Shown here piece after piece: positions 1 through 9,144 of a stretch of DNA of 64,000 bases (positions within the stretch are counted from its first letter, which is position 1; each line of letters starts with the position of its first letter). The stretch lies in the NCBI GenBank assembly GCA_965223165.1, contig CBDCVQ010000020.1, forward strand, positions 1 through 64,000, written 5' to 3'. This DNA comes from JABDMH01 sp965223165. GTDB taxonomy: Bacteria > Bacteroidota > Bacteroidia > Chitinophagales > Saprospiraceae. Position numbers and translations under genes: made by a program. The notes under the pieces are model-generated. The model searched no databases, was not told the DNA's origin, and was given only the letters and a program-made list of their open reading frames with translations.

Positions 1-2922
1 GGTCAACGACCTCATCCAGCAATGCGACTTTGCCCTGGGTGAAAGTGACCGCATCAAGCCCGAAAAGCTTAGCGTCAGCGACCACGGAGCCATTGCACGT
101 GCGATCACTATAGTGGAGAATTATCCCGAGCGGCCGTCCACACTCGTTCTCCAGATTCGACTGTACCGGTGCTGGGTGTGACGGGTACCGGCGGTGCCGG
201 AAAATCCAGCCTGGTCGATGAACTCGTGCTCAGATATCTCGAAGCCTATCCCGACCATCACATCGGAATTATCTCCGTAGATCCATCCAAGCGAAAATCC
301 GGGGGTGCTTTACTGGGTGATCGCATCCGCATGAACGCCATCTCCAACCCCCGCGTATTCATGCGATCACAGGCTACCCGGCGGCCCAACCAGGCCCTCA
401 ACGAGCATATCGATGCATCTCTGGCTGTGCTGAAGCAGGCGCGATTTGACCTGATCATCCTAGAGACCTCCGGCATCGGACAGTCCGGCTCCGATATCGT
501 GGATCTAGCCGATCTATCGCTTTATGTGATGACCCCGGAGTACGGCGCACCTTCGCAATTGGAAAAGATCGACATGCTCGACTATGCCGATGTAATTGCG
601 ATCAACAAATTTGACAAGCGGGGAGCGCTCGATGCGCTGCGAGACGTACGAAAGCAATATCAGCGCAATCACGATCTGTGGTCCCAGGAGCTGGCCACGT
701 TGCCGGTGTTTGGCACGGTTGCCTCGCAGTTCAATGACAGTGGTGTCAATCAGTTGTTTGCAGCCTTGATGTCCAAACTTTCTCCTCAGACAAAGCCGGC
801 CAACCCCACCTGCGAGACGGAAAGGCATCCGATCATACCCCCGTCACGCGTGCGATACTTGTCAGAGATCCACGAGGTCATCCGGCAATACGACCAGGAG
901 GTCGCAGCACAGTCCGAATGGGCAAGTCAACTGCAGGCGGTCCTCCGAACCCAGGAATTATTAGCGGGAGAGAAAGACCAATCCCCCCTACAGGGCAGCA
1001 TAGATCACCTTACCGGCAGACTCAAGGACGACTATCTCCAGATGTTACATCAGTGGGACGAGAAAAAAGCCTATTACACAGCAGACACTGCCACCTATCA
1101 TGTGCGGGGTCGTGCCATTGCCGTCGACAACTATGTGGAGACCCTCTCGCACAATCGCATCCCAAAGATCGCGCTCCCCCACTTTCGCGATTGGGGCGAC
1201 CGTCTCACGTGGCTGCTTCAGGAAAATGTGCCCGGCGTTTTCCCTTTTACGGCAGGTGTCTTTCCATTTAAGCGCAAAGGGGAAGATCCGACCCGTATGT
1301 TTGCCGGAGAAGGCGGACCTGAACGGACCAATCGGCGATTTCATTACCTCTCCCGAGAGCAGCCTGCCAAGCGGCTGTCCACCGCCTTTGACAGCGTCAC
1401 ACTATACGGCGAGGATCCGCACCTCCGGCCAGACATCTACGGTAAGGTGGGAAATTCGGGAGTGAGTATTGCCACCCTAAATGACGCCAAAAAATTGTAT
1501 TCGGGGTTTGATCTCTGCGATCCTCGTACCTCGGTATCGATGACGATCAATGGTCCCGCCGCTACGATATCCGCATTTTTTATGAATGCTGCGATCGATC
1601 AGCAGTGCGAGAAGTATATCAAGATCCATGGCCTGGAAGAGCGGGTCGAGGCGGCCTTTGTATCGCACTATGACCGCCGAGGCCTGGTCCGCCCTTCGTA
1701 TGATGGCGAGCTGCCCGACGGACATGACGGCCTAGGCCTGCTATTGCTGGGACTGACCGGAGACCAAGTCCTGGATGCGGAAACCTACTCCGACATCAAG
1801 GGGCAGGCCTTGTCCGCGGTGCGAGGCACGGTCCAGGCAGACATTCTCAAGGAAGACCAGGCCCAGAACACTTGCATTTTTTCGACGGAATTTTCGCTCC
1901 GGCTCATGGGCGACGTCCAGCAATATTTTATTGACCATCGAGTTAGAAATTTTTATTCGGTGTCTATTTCCGGCTATCACATTGCCGAGGCTGGAGCTAA
2001 CCCTATATCGCAACTGGCATTTACGCTCTCCAATGGATTCACCTTTGTGGAGTATTACTTGGGTCGAGGCATGCATATCGACGACTTTGCTCCCAATCTG
2101 TCTTTTTTCTTTTCCAACGGTATTGATCCGGAATACGCCGTCATCGGTCGGGTCGCTCGAAGGATCTGGGCCAAGGCGATGAAATATAAATACGGGGCCA
2201 ATGAGCGCTCTCAAAAACTTAAGTACCACATTCAGACGTCTGGTCGATCGTTGCATGCCCAGGAAATCTCCTTCAACGATATTCGTACGACGCTGCAAGC
2301 GCTGTATGCCATTTATGACAATTGCAATTCGCTACATACCAATGCTTACGACGAGGCCATTACCACCCCTACGGAAGAAAGTGTGCGACGGGCCATGGCC
2401 ATCCAACTCATCATCAACCATGAGTTGGGTCTCACGAAAAACGAAAACCCCCTCCAAGGATCTTTCATCATCGCTGAGCTCACCGACCTGGTAGAAGAAG
2501 CGGTCCTCACCGAGTTTGACCGCATCAACGAACGCGGCGGCGTATTGGGCGCGATGGAAACCATGTACCAACGCGGTAAAATTCAAGAGGAGTCTCTCCA
2601 CTACGAAACACTCAAGCACAACGGCGAATATCCGATCGTCGGGGTGAACACCTTTTTGTCCAGTGAGAATTCTCCCACGATCATTCCCAAAGAGGTCATT
2701 CGTGCCACCAAAAACGAAAAGGAACGACAAATCGAAAACGTCGACGCCTTCAAAGAAAAAAATATCGATCAGGCTTCCAATGAATTACAACGGCTCAAAG
2801 AAGCCGCTCGGACAAACGCCAATCTTTTTACCCAACTGATGGAAACGGTCAAGCACTGCACCCTGGGACAGATTACCCATGCCTTATTTCAGGTGGGCGG
2901 CCAGTACAGAAGAAATATGTAG
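1..2922 (+). CDS. icmF: Fused isobutyryl-CoA mutase IcmF (5' end outside window; apparent frameshift)
   Basis: This gene encodes a coenzyme-B12-dependent acyl-CoA mutase fused to its own G-protein chaperone, which interconverts isobutyryl- and n-butyryl-CoA or related acyl-CoAs. The main open frame starts at 169 with the P-loop GTGGAGKSS, followed by a MeaB/ArgK-like GTPase domain with NKFD near residue 147. The mutase (beta/alpha)8 barrel starts near residue 330 with FPFTAGVFPFKR and later carries NTCIFSTEFSLRLMGD, typical of IcmF rather than methylmalonyl-CoA mutase. The N-terminal B12-binding domain lies left of the window. Bases 2-157 in another frame read SDHGAIARAITIVEN, which matches the linker before the P-loop, so the frame changes between about 140 and 168. 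This could be a real frameshift or a sequence error. The stop codon at 2920 is itself the first three bases of the adjacent heptanucleotide repeat. Family assignment is firm; intactness is doubtful. Confidence 0.88.
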
Positions 2923-2946
2923 CAATTAGCAATTAGCAATTAGCAA
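2920..2946. repeat. Heptanucleotide satellite (TAGCAAT)n, left part
   Basis: Nearly four units of TAGCAAT begin exactly at the icmF stop codon and run to the edge of the IS4-type element. The same array resumes in the same phase on the other side of the element at 4476. Confidence 0.95.
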
Positions 2947-4475
2947 CTCAAGTTTCGGTAGTAAATGCTAGGGACAGTTTCTCAAATTTGGAGTAGAATT
3001 CATCCTTCCGCAGTAGATTATCGCGCAGGATGTTGATGGGCAGGTCTACGAATCGGGCAAGTTTTCGGATTAGGCCCATTACTTTGTTCCAAAATCTATT
3101 CATGAGAGTGGGACTGAGCCAGTTGCGTGAGATCTCTTTGAATAAACCGCCGATGGTTTGATAATGGTGAATCATCTTATATTTTGACAAGAAATTATAG
3201 GCCAGCAGGCATTGGGTAGCATCAGCGATTTGGGCGTCAAAGTCTCTGCTTTGACAAGCGCCAAATTTCAAATGTTGCTTGAGTTCCTTGTAAGACACTT
3301 CGATGCTCCACCGATTCTGGTAAATCTGATAAGCCTTTTTGGCTCCAATTTTTAGATTGGTCGTGGCAATAACCTCCCATTTGCTACCTCGTTTGTTCTC
3401 TTTGTAAAAGAATAATTGGAGGAGGTGACCCTGGAACTCTACAGTCAATCCTCCGTAATATAGGCCCATCTCTGTCCAATATTTTCTGGAGTTCAACGAT
3501 CGAAACTTGTTGGATAGGCTGGAAATAGTACGGGGATTCCCCTTCAATATATACTTCCAATTATTGTTCTTCGGCCGGCTAATCAAATGGATCCCATGGC
3601 TTACCGCCGCTTCCACCAATGACCTGTTAAAAAACCAGGAATCTACCAGTATATAGGAGGCTCTGAACCCTTTGTTGATAGCTCGTCTCAGCATTTGTAC
3701 GGCTACCAGTGTCTTCTTCTCAAAGTATTCTGATGTCCTTTTACATCCTGGACTATTCTTATCCCGCCTCTTAGCATATCTTTTCTTTCGATCTTTTTTC
3801 CTGATTCCCTGGTCCTTCTTTTTCCCAGCCTCCCCATGTAGGGAGAAGTCAAGATGCAACAGGGTCGCACCTGTCCACAACGCCAGATTCAGCCCCTTAT
3901 ATCCCAGTATGGACCCGCCCTTCACATGGGAATAGATCCGCCCTAATAGTTCCATGCGCTTGCCCGTCTTTGGCATGTCGGTATCATCTATAATAAAGCA
4001 TCGCGTCTGATCGGCCCTTGAATGGTCTTGTGATATTTCTTCGCCTTCGATATCACAACTCTTTGCTTGTCTCAGCAAGCATTGTCGCCAATTAATCCTC
4101 GGACTATTCTTGATCCCATAGAATACGTCTTTGCCATATTGGATCAACCTGCCTAAATCGGATCTAAAATACTGCCCAATTGACTCAATCTTCAACAGCT
4201 TTAGCAAGACCATCATCTTGACCACCGAATCTCGACTGGCTAAAGCATGATGATGTGCCTTGATCCCTGATAGAGAACTATTCACTACATCGTTAAATAG
4301 TGCGCACGAAATCTGTCCAGAATACATCAAAATTGATTGTATTTCCTCGAAAAAATCTGTATCTTTCATTAAGGAGTTTTGTTTCTTTTGTCAACTCTAA
4401 AATACTGATTTACTGTATTTTAGAGAAGTAACTTAACTCCTTTTTTTTCTTATTCCTTTACTGCCGAAACTTGAG
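2947..4475 (-). mobile_element. IS4-type insertion sequence with terminal inverted repeats
   Basis: The element is 1529 bp with one transposase gene on the minus strand. The left end begins CTCAAGTTTCGGTAGTAAA and the right end, read inward, begins CTCAAGTTTCGGCAGTAAA; 19 of the first 21 bases match. It sits inside the TAGCAAT satellite. The flanks are in phase on both sides, so a target duplication of 0, 7 or 14 bp cannot be told apart from the repeat itself. Both ends and the transposase look intact. Confidence 0.9.
2948..4369 (-). CDS. IS4-family-like DDE transposase
   Basis: This 473-residue protein is a DDE transposase of the IS4-like superfamily (DDE_Tnp_1 or DDE_5 fold). The first catalytic Asp lies in FIIDDTDMPKTGK near residues 125-137, the second in YILVDSWFFNRS near 240, and the catalytic Glu in the YREK-like signature NRWSIEVSYKELKQ near 355-370. 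A long beta-strand insertion between the last two acidic residues is usual for IS4. The stop codon TGA lies inside the left terminal inverted repeat, so the gene fills the element. The start at 4369 is an ATG about 100 bp inside the right end. No frameshift is visible, so the element may be active. The exact IS subgroup was not resolved. Confidence 0.9.
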   Translation of the reverse strand: MKDTDFFEEIQSILMYSGQISCALFNDVVNSSLSGIKAHHHALASRDSVVKMMVLLKLLKIESIGQYFRSDLGRLIQYGKDVFYGIKNSPRINWRQCLLRQAKSCDIEGEEISQDHSRADQTRCFIIDDTDMPKTGKRMELLGRIYSHVKGGSILGYKGLNLALWTGATLLHLDFSLHGEAGKKKDQGIRKKDRKKRYAKRRDKNSPGCKRTSEYFEKKTLVAVQMLRRAINKGFRASYILVDSWFFNRSLVEAAVSHGIHLISRPKNNNWKYILKGNPRTISSLSNKFRSLNSRKYWTEMGLYYGGLTVEFQGHLLQLFFYKENKRGSKWEVIATTNLKIGAKKAYQIYQNRWSIEVSYKELKQHLKFGACQSRDFDAQIADATQCLLAYNFLSKYKMIHHYQTIGGLFKEISRNWLSPTLMNRFWNKVMGLIRKLARFVDLPINILRDNLLRKDEFYSKFEKLSLAFTTET

Positions 4476-4694
4476 TTAGCAATTAGCAATTAGCAATTAG
4501 CAATTAGCAATTAGCAATTAGCAATTAGCAATTAGCAATTAGCAATTAGCAATTAGCAATTAGCAATTAGCAATTAGCAATTAGCAATTAGCAATTAGCA
4601 ATTAGCAATTAGCAATTAGCAATTAGCAATTAGCAATTAGCAATTAGCAATTAGCAATTAGCAATTAGCAATTAGCAATTAGCAATTAGCAATT
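4476..4694. repeat. Heptanucleotide satellite (TTAGCAA)n, about 31 units
   Basis: About 219 bp of essentially perfect TTAGCAA tandem units directly follow the right end of the IS4-type element. Together with the left part there are about 35 units. The tract has a stop codon in every frame that I read and is not coding. Such a perfect array is expected to change length by replication slippage. Confidence 0.97.
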
Positions 4695-4808
4695 TAATTG
4701 GATTTTGGTGATCAGGGAAATTTTCGCATATTATTCTTGTCAGGAATAGTCTCAATGCATCCATGCATACTTCCACCCTGAAAATTGGCCAAACCAATTG
4801 CCGCCCAG

Positions 4809-4913
4809 ATTGCTCACTGCTGTGTGTTCATTGAAAACTGATCATTGACAATCGACACCTGATAATTGCTCACTGTCAACTGATCATTGATCATTGACAA
4901 CTGATCATTGACA
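4809..4913. repeat. Degenerate heptad repeat (ATTGACA / ACTGATC type)
   Basis: Fifteen consecutive 7-bp words stay in phase: ATTGCTC, ACTGCTG, TGTGTTC, ATTGAAA, ACTGATC, ATTGACA and variants, ending with ATTGACA at 4913. It ends 8 bp before the stop codon of the merC-like gene, so it lies at that gene's 3' end. The stretch 4695-4808 between this and the perfect satellite shows no gene or other recognisable feature. Confidence 0.8.
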
Positions 4914-4921
4914 AAAATCGA

Positions 4922-5308
4922 CTAAGACCTGGCCAACCTTCGCAGCAGCGACCAATTGAGGAAGTGTGCCGCCGCCAGCGCAAGGCCACCAATCCCCGAA
5001 AGAAAATGCCCCGTGCTATGCGGAAAGGATTCGCCGATGGCGATCATCGCCAGACCAAGAATGCCCAACAGGAGGGGTCTACTGTCGCGATGCCCAGATC
5101 GAAAGCTGCTGATCAGCGATAGAAGGGCAATGGCAAGGAGAAAGACGAATAAGATCCACTCCCACGCGAAGGTCTCGTGCATGTGCATGTGCCCAAGCAG
5201 CCCTAAAGACACCATCAGCGGTATCGCTAGGCAGTGAATGGCACAGATGAAGGACCCGGCAAATCCCAGGACGTCTAATGAAGAGGAAATATCTTTGCTG
5301 CTTTTCAT
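4922..5308 (-). CDS. MerC-domain membrane protein
   Basis: This 128-residue protein resembles the MerC family of small integral membrane metal transporters. The start is taken as the ATG at 5308, giving MKSSKDISSSLDVLGFAG; an upstream TTG at 5350 would overlap the palindromic operator and is less likely. Four hydrophobic segments are visible. The first carries the cysteine pair CAIHC (residues 22-26), the usual metal-binding position, and the MHMH motif lies in a loop near residue 40. It is divergently transcribed from a Fur-family regulator, and a 15-bp palindrome lies in its leader, so metal-regulated expression is likely. In Bacteroidota such MerC-like proteins are not necessarily mercury transporters; zinc or another divalent metal is possible. 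Confidence 0.8.
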   Translation of the reverse strand: MKSSKDISSSLDVLGFAGSFICAIHCLAIPLMVSLGLLGHMHMHETFAWEWILFVFLLAIALLSLISSFRSGHRDSRPLLLGILGLAMIAIGESFPHSTGHFLSGIGGLALAAAHFLNWSLLRRLARS

Positions 5309-5334
5309 CTCTCTGACAAACATACAAACAAACG

Positions 5335-5349
5335 TGCAACAAAGTTGCA
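5335..5349. promoter_or_regulatory. Palindromic operator candidate for the Fur-family regulator
   Basis: TGCAACAAAGTTGCA is a perfect inverted repeat (TGCAAC, 3-bp spacer, GTTGCA) 26 bp upstream of the merC-like ATG and 171 bp upstream of the fur-like gene. Size and symmetry fit a Fur/Zur-type box. Binding is inferred from the divergent context only. Confidence 0.6.
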
Positions 5350-5520
5350 AATACGGGACCGTTTTTCAACAATGGCGTATTCTTTGTGTTGAGTACTTGA
5401 GTGCAACCAATGGTGCATTCCGTGAATAAATAGTTGAGTACGAACACATTAAAGGCTGCGAGGCGACATACCGCAGGAATCTGCTCGAATAGCTACCTTT
5501 ATATCAATTAGCTCCTTCAT

Positions 5521-5946
5521 ATGGACGAAACAGCAATCACCGATACACTACGCAAGGTAGGCCTGAGAATCACCCAATCGCGCAAAGATGTGCTGGCGCA
5601 ATTGGTGGCTTGTGGAGACATGGCCGTCTCAAGCGCAACGATTGAGAATCGTCTCTCGGGCATTGACCGCATCACGCTGTACCGTATCCTCAAGACGTAT
5701 GAGGAGGTCGGACTCATCCACAGCATAGCCGACGGCACCGGCAAGACCAAGTATGCCGTATGCTCTGAGGGCTGCAGCCCGGGTCATCACCATCACAATC
5801 ATATGCATTTCCATTGTAGGCAGTGTGATAGCACGACATGCCTGGACTTGGCGATACCTACCACGGTCTCGGTACCAGAGGGATATGAGGTCGAGGACAT
5901 GCAGCTGCTGGTCTCCGGTCTCTGTCAGTCCTGCTCCGCCAATTAG
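5521..5946 (+). CDS. Fur-family transcriptional regulator (Zur-like)
   Basis: This 141-residue protein has the Fur layout: a winged helix at residues 1-80 (GLRITQSRKDVLAQL, then RITLYRILKTYEEVGLI) and a C-terminal metal-sensing and dimerisation domain. The structural zinc site is complete, with Cys99/Cys102 in HCRQC and Cys135/Cys138 in CQSC. A histidine-rich stretch at residues 89-98 (GHHHHNHMHFH) precedes it and fits the sensory metal site. The divergent merC-like gene and the shared palindrome suggest it represses that gene, and perhaps itself, when metal is sufficient. The metal (zinc or iron) cannot be decided from sequence; zinc is favoured by the merC neighbour. It converges with galU, 67 bp away. 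Confidence 0.88.
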   Translation: MDETAITDTLRKVGLRITQSRKDVLAQLVACGDMAVSSATIENRLSGIDRITLYRILKTYEEVGLIHSIADGTGKTKYAVCSEGCSPGHHHHNHMHFHCRQCDSTTCLDLAIPTTVSVPEGYEVEDMQLLVSGLCQSCSAN

Positions 5947-6013
5947 GATACCGACTCCACCTGACTCCGGCGGAGGATGGGCTTCGACGTTTTGGCCGCT
6001 TTCTCAGATGTAC

Positions 6014-6904
6014 TTACTCCTCCTCCAGCGATTTAGCTAGCTCCTTCACCCATTGGGTCAACTCTTGCCTCAGCTCAGGTCGGCGAAGACCGAAGAGAAG
6101 GTTGGTGCGAATAAAGTCCATCTTGTTGCCAATATCGTAGCGCGTACCGGCAAAATGCAGTCCGTACATCTCCTGGTCCTGCAAGAGCAAGTGCATGGCA
6201 CTCGTCAGTTGAATTTCGTTATTGACGCCCGTCGGTATAAACTCCAAGAGATCCAAGATCTCCGGGGTGAAGACGTAGCGACCCGCAATGGCCAGGTTGC
6301 TGGGCGCCACCTCCCTGGCCGGCTTCTCGACCCATTGATCCACTTTGTACAATCCCGCTGCATCGAGGGCCTGACCACCCATGACACCGTATCGACTGAT
6401 CACTTCCCAAGGCACCTCCTCAAGGGCCACCACCGAGGCCTGCCGCTCTTCAAAAATGTCGAGGATCTGCCGAGTGATCGGCCGGTCTCCCTGGGACTCC
6501 ACGATGGTATCTCCTAGCAGCACGGCAAAGGGTTCATTTCCCACATGCTGCTTGCCATACCGCACGGCATCACCCAAACCATTGAGCTCCTTCTGCCAGA
6601 CAAAGTGGATATTGGCCATGTCCGTGATGCGCTTGATCATCTCCAACTCCTTGAGCTTGCCCTTCTGCTGCAGATTATATTCCAGTTCAAAATTGCGGTC
6701 AAAGTGCTCCTCGATGGCGCGCTTGCCTTTTCCGATCACCATCAGGATGTCGGTGATGCCAGAAGCTACCGCCTCTTCGATCACATACTGAATCACGGGT
6801 TTGTCCACAATCGGAATCATCTCCTTGGGTTGCGACTTTGTACCCGGCAGCAATCTCGTGCCGTAACCGGCAGCGGGAATGATGGCTTTTCTCACTTGTG
6901 ACAT
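6014..6904 (-). CDS. galU: UTP-glucose-1-phosphate uridylyltransferase (GalU-like)
   Basis: This 296-residue protein makes UDP-glucose from UTP and glucose-1-phosphate, and related enzymes accept other sugar phosphates. The N-terminal nucleotide-binding signature AAGYGTRLLPGTKSQPKEM lies at residues 10-28, followed by IVDKPVIQYVIEEA. FAVLLGDTIV carries the metal-binding Asp, VEKP lies mid-domain, and NEIQLTSAM and GTRYDIGNK near the C-terminus are also GalU-typical. The frame extends upstream without a stop, but the ATG at 6904 gives the canonical MSQVRKAIIPAAG start. It is 13 bp downstream of the glucuronokinase-like gene and probably co-transcribed, suggesting that it could use glucuronate-1-phosphate. 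That substrate is inference; standard GalU activity is the default. Confidence 0.93.
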   Translation of the reverse strand: MSQVRKAIIPAAGYGTRLLPGTKSQPKEMIPIVDKPVIQYVIEEAVASGITDILMVIGKGKRAIEEHFDRNFELEYNLQQKGKLKELEMIKRITDMANIHFVWQKELNGLGDAVRYGKQHVGNEPFAVLLGDTIVESQGDRPITRQILDIFEERQASVVALEEVPWEVISRYGVMGGQALDAAGLYKVDQWVEKPAREVAPSNLAIAGRYVFTPEILDLLEFIPTGVNNEIQLTSAMHLLLQDQEMYGLHFAGTRYDIGNKMDFIRTNLLFGLRRPELRQELTQWVKELAKSLEEE

Positions 6905-6917
6905 AGATCTCTGCTCT

Positions 6918-7922
6918 TTAGTTGGTGGAGACGATCGTGGGCTTAAGAATTTGAATTTCCACCTTGGCCATTTGCGCCTGCAACTGGTCAAACATAGCGT
7001 CGTCCTGATAGATCCCGATGATCGCCCCCCCAGACCCGGTAAATTTTGCGGGAGAACCCAGGGCACGGGCCAGTTCGACCATCTCCTGGTTTTTGGCACT
7101 GATCTGCATGATGGACTTCCGCAGCTCAAAATTGGATTGCATCAATGCTCCCAGCTCTTGCAGATTGCCCGCCGCCAGACAAGCCCGAGCCCGGACGGTG
7201 ATCTCGCCAAACTCCTTCATAGCGTCCACCACCTGCTTGTCCCCCCGCTCAAATCGCTTGCGCAGATCGTTGTGGATCACCTCCGAACCCTGGCCCAGGT
7301 CCGTCCGATAGGCGATGTAGAGATTTCGGAGGAGGGAAGCGTCAAATGTTTCGTAGTGTCCATACCCCATCTTGTCAAAGTAGGTCTTGTCAAAGTCCAT
7401 GTACACTGGCTCCTCATACACTTGTGCCACCCGATCCTGCAGGCCAGCCCCGATATCCAACTCCTCGGTTTCCACGGACAAAATGATATTGGCAAGCTGC
7501 GGCTTGGGTATCTGAATGCGGTAGAATTGCATCAGGGCACGCATGCACGCCGTGATGATGGCACTGGAGCCGGCCAGACCCAATCGGTGGGGAATGTTGG
7601 ATCGATACCGAATGGTAAAATTTCGATGGTCCAACACGATGCGATGGCTGCGGGTGTGCTCCAAAAACTTCTTTATCGTGGCCTTTAGCAGCCGAATCCC
7701 CCCATAATATCCATGCTCTTGCACATCGCGGTACAATGCACCAATGTCGTCGTACGAACTGCGGTCACGTTCCTGCGGAATGATCTCCAGCTCTGGAGAC
7801 TCGTACAAGCGCACTTCCGCCCAAAAGTCAGCGAATACGAAGGCGATGGTTTTGCCGTAGTAGCCGTCAGAGGGATTGCCGATGAGAGCGGCTCGCGGAT
7901 ATGCCCTGGTGTGGATAATCAT
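6918..7922 (-). CDS. GHMP kinase, glucuronokinase-like
   Basis: This 334-residue GHMP-superfamily sugar kinase resembles plant glucuronokinase, which phosphorylates D-glucuronate at C1. The start is the ATG at 7922 (MIIHTRAYPRAALIGNPSDG); an upstream TTG would add 16 residues of poor character. Visible landmarks are the substrate region RAALIGNPSDGYYGKTIAF, the ATP-binding motif GLAGSSAIITA (residues 115-125), AGLQDRVAQVY and the C-terminal motif KFTGSGGAIIG. These follow the plant enzyme's order and wording closely as I recall it. With galU just downstream, the pair would convert free glucuronate to a UDP-sugar in two steps. Alternative family members phosphorylate mannose- or heptose-type sugars. 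Confidence 0.8.
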   Translation of the reverse strand: MIIHTRAYPRAALIGNPSDGYYGKTIAFVFADFWAEVRLYESPELEIIPQERDRSSYDDIGALYRDVQEHGYYGGIRLLKATIKKFLEHTRSHRIVLDHRNFTIRYRSNIPHRLGLAGSSAIITACMRALMQFYRIQIPKPQLANIILSVETEELDIGAGLQDRVAQVYEEPVYMDFDKTYFDKMGYGHYETFDASLLRNLYIAYRTDLGQGSEVIHNDLRKRFERGDKQVVDAMKEFGEITVRARACLAAGNLQELGALMQSNFELRKSIMQISAKNQEMVELARALGSPAKFTGSGGAIIGIYQDDAMFDQLQAQMAKVEIQILKPTIVSTN

Positions 7923-8237
7923 ATGGGGACCAAAGGTCGCTACTTGGGTCGGAAAAGTAGTGTTTCTCAACCAAAATCTGTCGGCAGCACCCTTGCGCTT
8001 CGGCCACTTTTGCTTTTCGAGTGGTTAGAAACAGGTGACGCGATGACTTTGGTAGAGAAAAGACTTAATCGTAGAGCTCTGCAATGGCTGAGCCTGTCGT
8101 GACATATCCATCCAAACCACCCTGCCTGCATCTGTATCTGGCTGAGCACCGATTTTGTGCGCACCTATGCAGTTGTCCCACACAAACCCTGAGGGGCAAG
8201 GATCCTGTACAGCACCGTCTTTTTTTGTAACTTCTAC
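7923..8237. other. Divergent intergenic region, no recognised feature
   Basis: This 315-bp stretch lies between the glucuronokinase-like and AraC-type genes. It must hold both promoters, but I see no convincing box, operator or small gene in it. Confidence 0.5.
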
Positions 8238-8255
8238 ATGCTCCATATCCCTCCT

Positions 8256-9068
8256 ATGCGCTACGCAAAGTTTGCACCTGTCCCTGCCCTTAGGTCCTAC
8301 GTGGAGTGCTATTTTGTGTGGGAGGGAGGAACTAATGGCCTTGGAATCTTGGTAGATGCCCCACCCACCGCTCTCACTGCCTTTGTGTTCAATTTCCTGG
8401 ATCCGTATCAAGTCACACGCCTGGATGGATCTCAAAATCAGGTACCTCAATCCTTCGTCTCGGGACAGGCATTAAAAAACTTTAGCATTGGCATTTCCCG
8501 CCAGATCTCGCAAGTCGGCATTGTCTTCCGTCCCACGGGCATCTACAAACTTTTTGGTGTACCGGGTTACGAACTTACGGATCAGCGATATCCCCTAGCT
8601 GACGTATTTGGGCAGCGTTGGCAGGAAGTCAGTGATCGAGTGAGGGAGGCGAAAGAGAGCCAGGCAAGAATCGCGGTTCTGGAGCAAGAACTTCTACTTT
8701 GTCTCCACGCTGCGCACCAAAGGCCCGATGCCCTCGACTGGGCTGCCTCCGAAATCTTTGATAGAAAGGGGAGCCTATCCATCGGAGAGGTCATGGAAAA
8801 GGTATTCATGAGCAGGCGCAAGTTTGAACGACAATTCCTCAAGCAGGTCGGTTTGAGTCCGAAATACTACGCACGCATTCGACGCTACGGATACGCCTGC
8901 CTTCTGATTAACGGAAAGCGCACCGTCGACTGGAGCCAAGTACTACATAAGTCCGGATATTATGACCAAAGCCACTTCATTAAAGACTTCAGAGAGTTTT
9001 CGGGGAGATCGCCCGGACAATACTTGCAGGACAATCGTGAAGTATCTCATCATCTGGACCCAGGTTAA
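8256..9068 (+). CDS. AraC-family transcriptional regulator
   Basis: This protein of about 270 residues has an N-terminal DUF6597-like ligand-binding or dimerisation domain (MRYAKFAPVPALRSYVECYF onward) and a C-terminal AraC helix-turn-helix pair near residues 175-265. The HTH region reads LSIGEVMEKVFMSRRKFERQ, then GLSPKYYARIRR, and the second helix pair contains SGYYDQSHFIKDFREFSGRSP, a clear AraC signature. An in-frame ATG at 8238 would add six residues; 8256 matches the usual family start. It stands upstream of three small enzyme-like genes on the same strand (two SnoaL-like, one VOC) and may control them. Confidence 0.88.
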   Translation: MRYAKFAPVPALRSYVECYFVWEGGTNGLGILVDAPPTALTAFVFNFLDPYQVTRLDGSQNQVPQSFVSGQALKNFSIGISRQISQVGIVFRPTGIYKLFGVPGYELTDQRYPLADVFGQRWQEVSDRVREAKESQARIAVLEQELLLCLHAAHQRPDALDWAASEIFDRKGSLSIGEVMEKVFMSRRKFERQFLKQVGLSPKYYARIRRYGYACLLINGKRTVDWSQVLHKSGYYDQSHFIKDFREFSGRSPGQYLQDNREVSHHLDPG

Positions 9069-9144
9069 AGTTGACGCATTTTTACAATACCATGCGATGC
9101 TACTTTCTCATCTTTCCACCATAACAAAATAGCGTTACAAAGTC

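Noticed and set aside
4476..4694. CRISPR array
   Set aside because: Perfect 7-bp tandem units without spacers.
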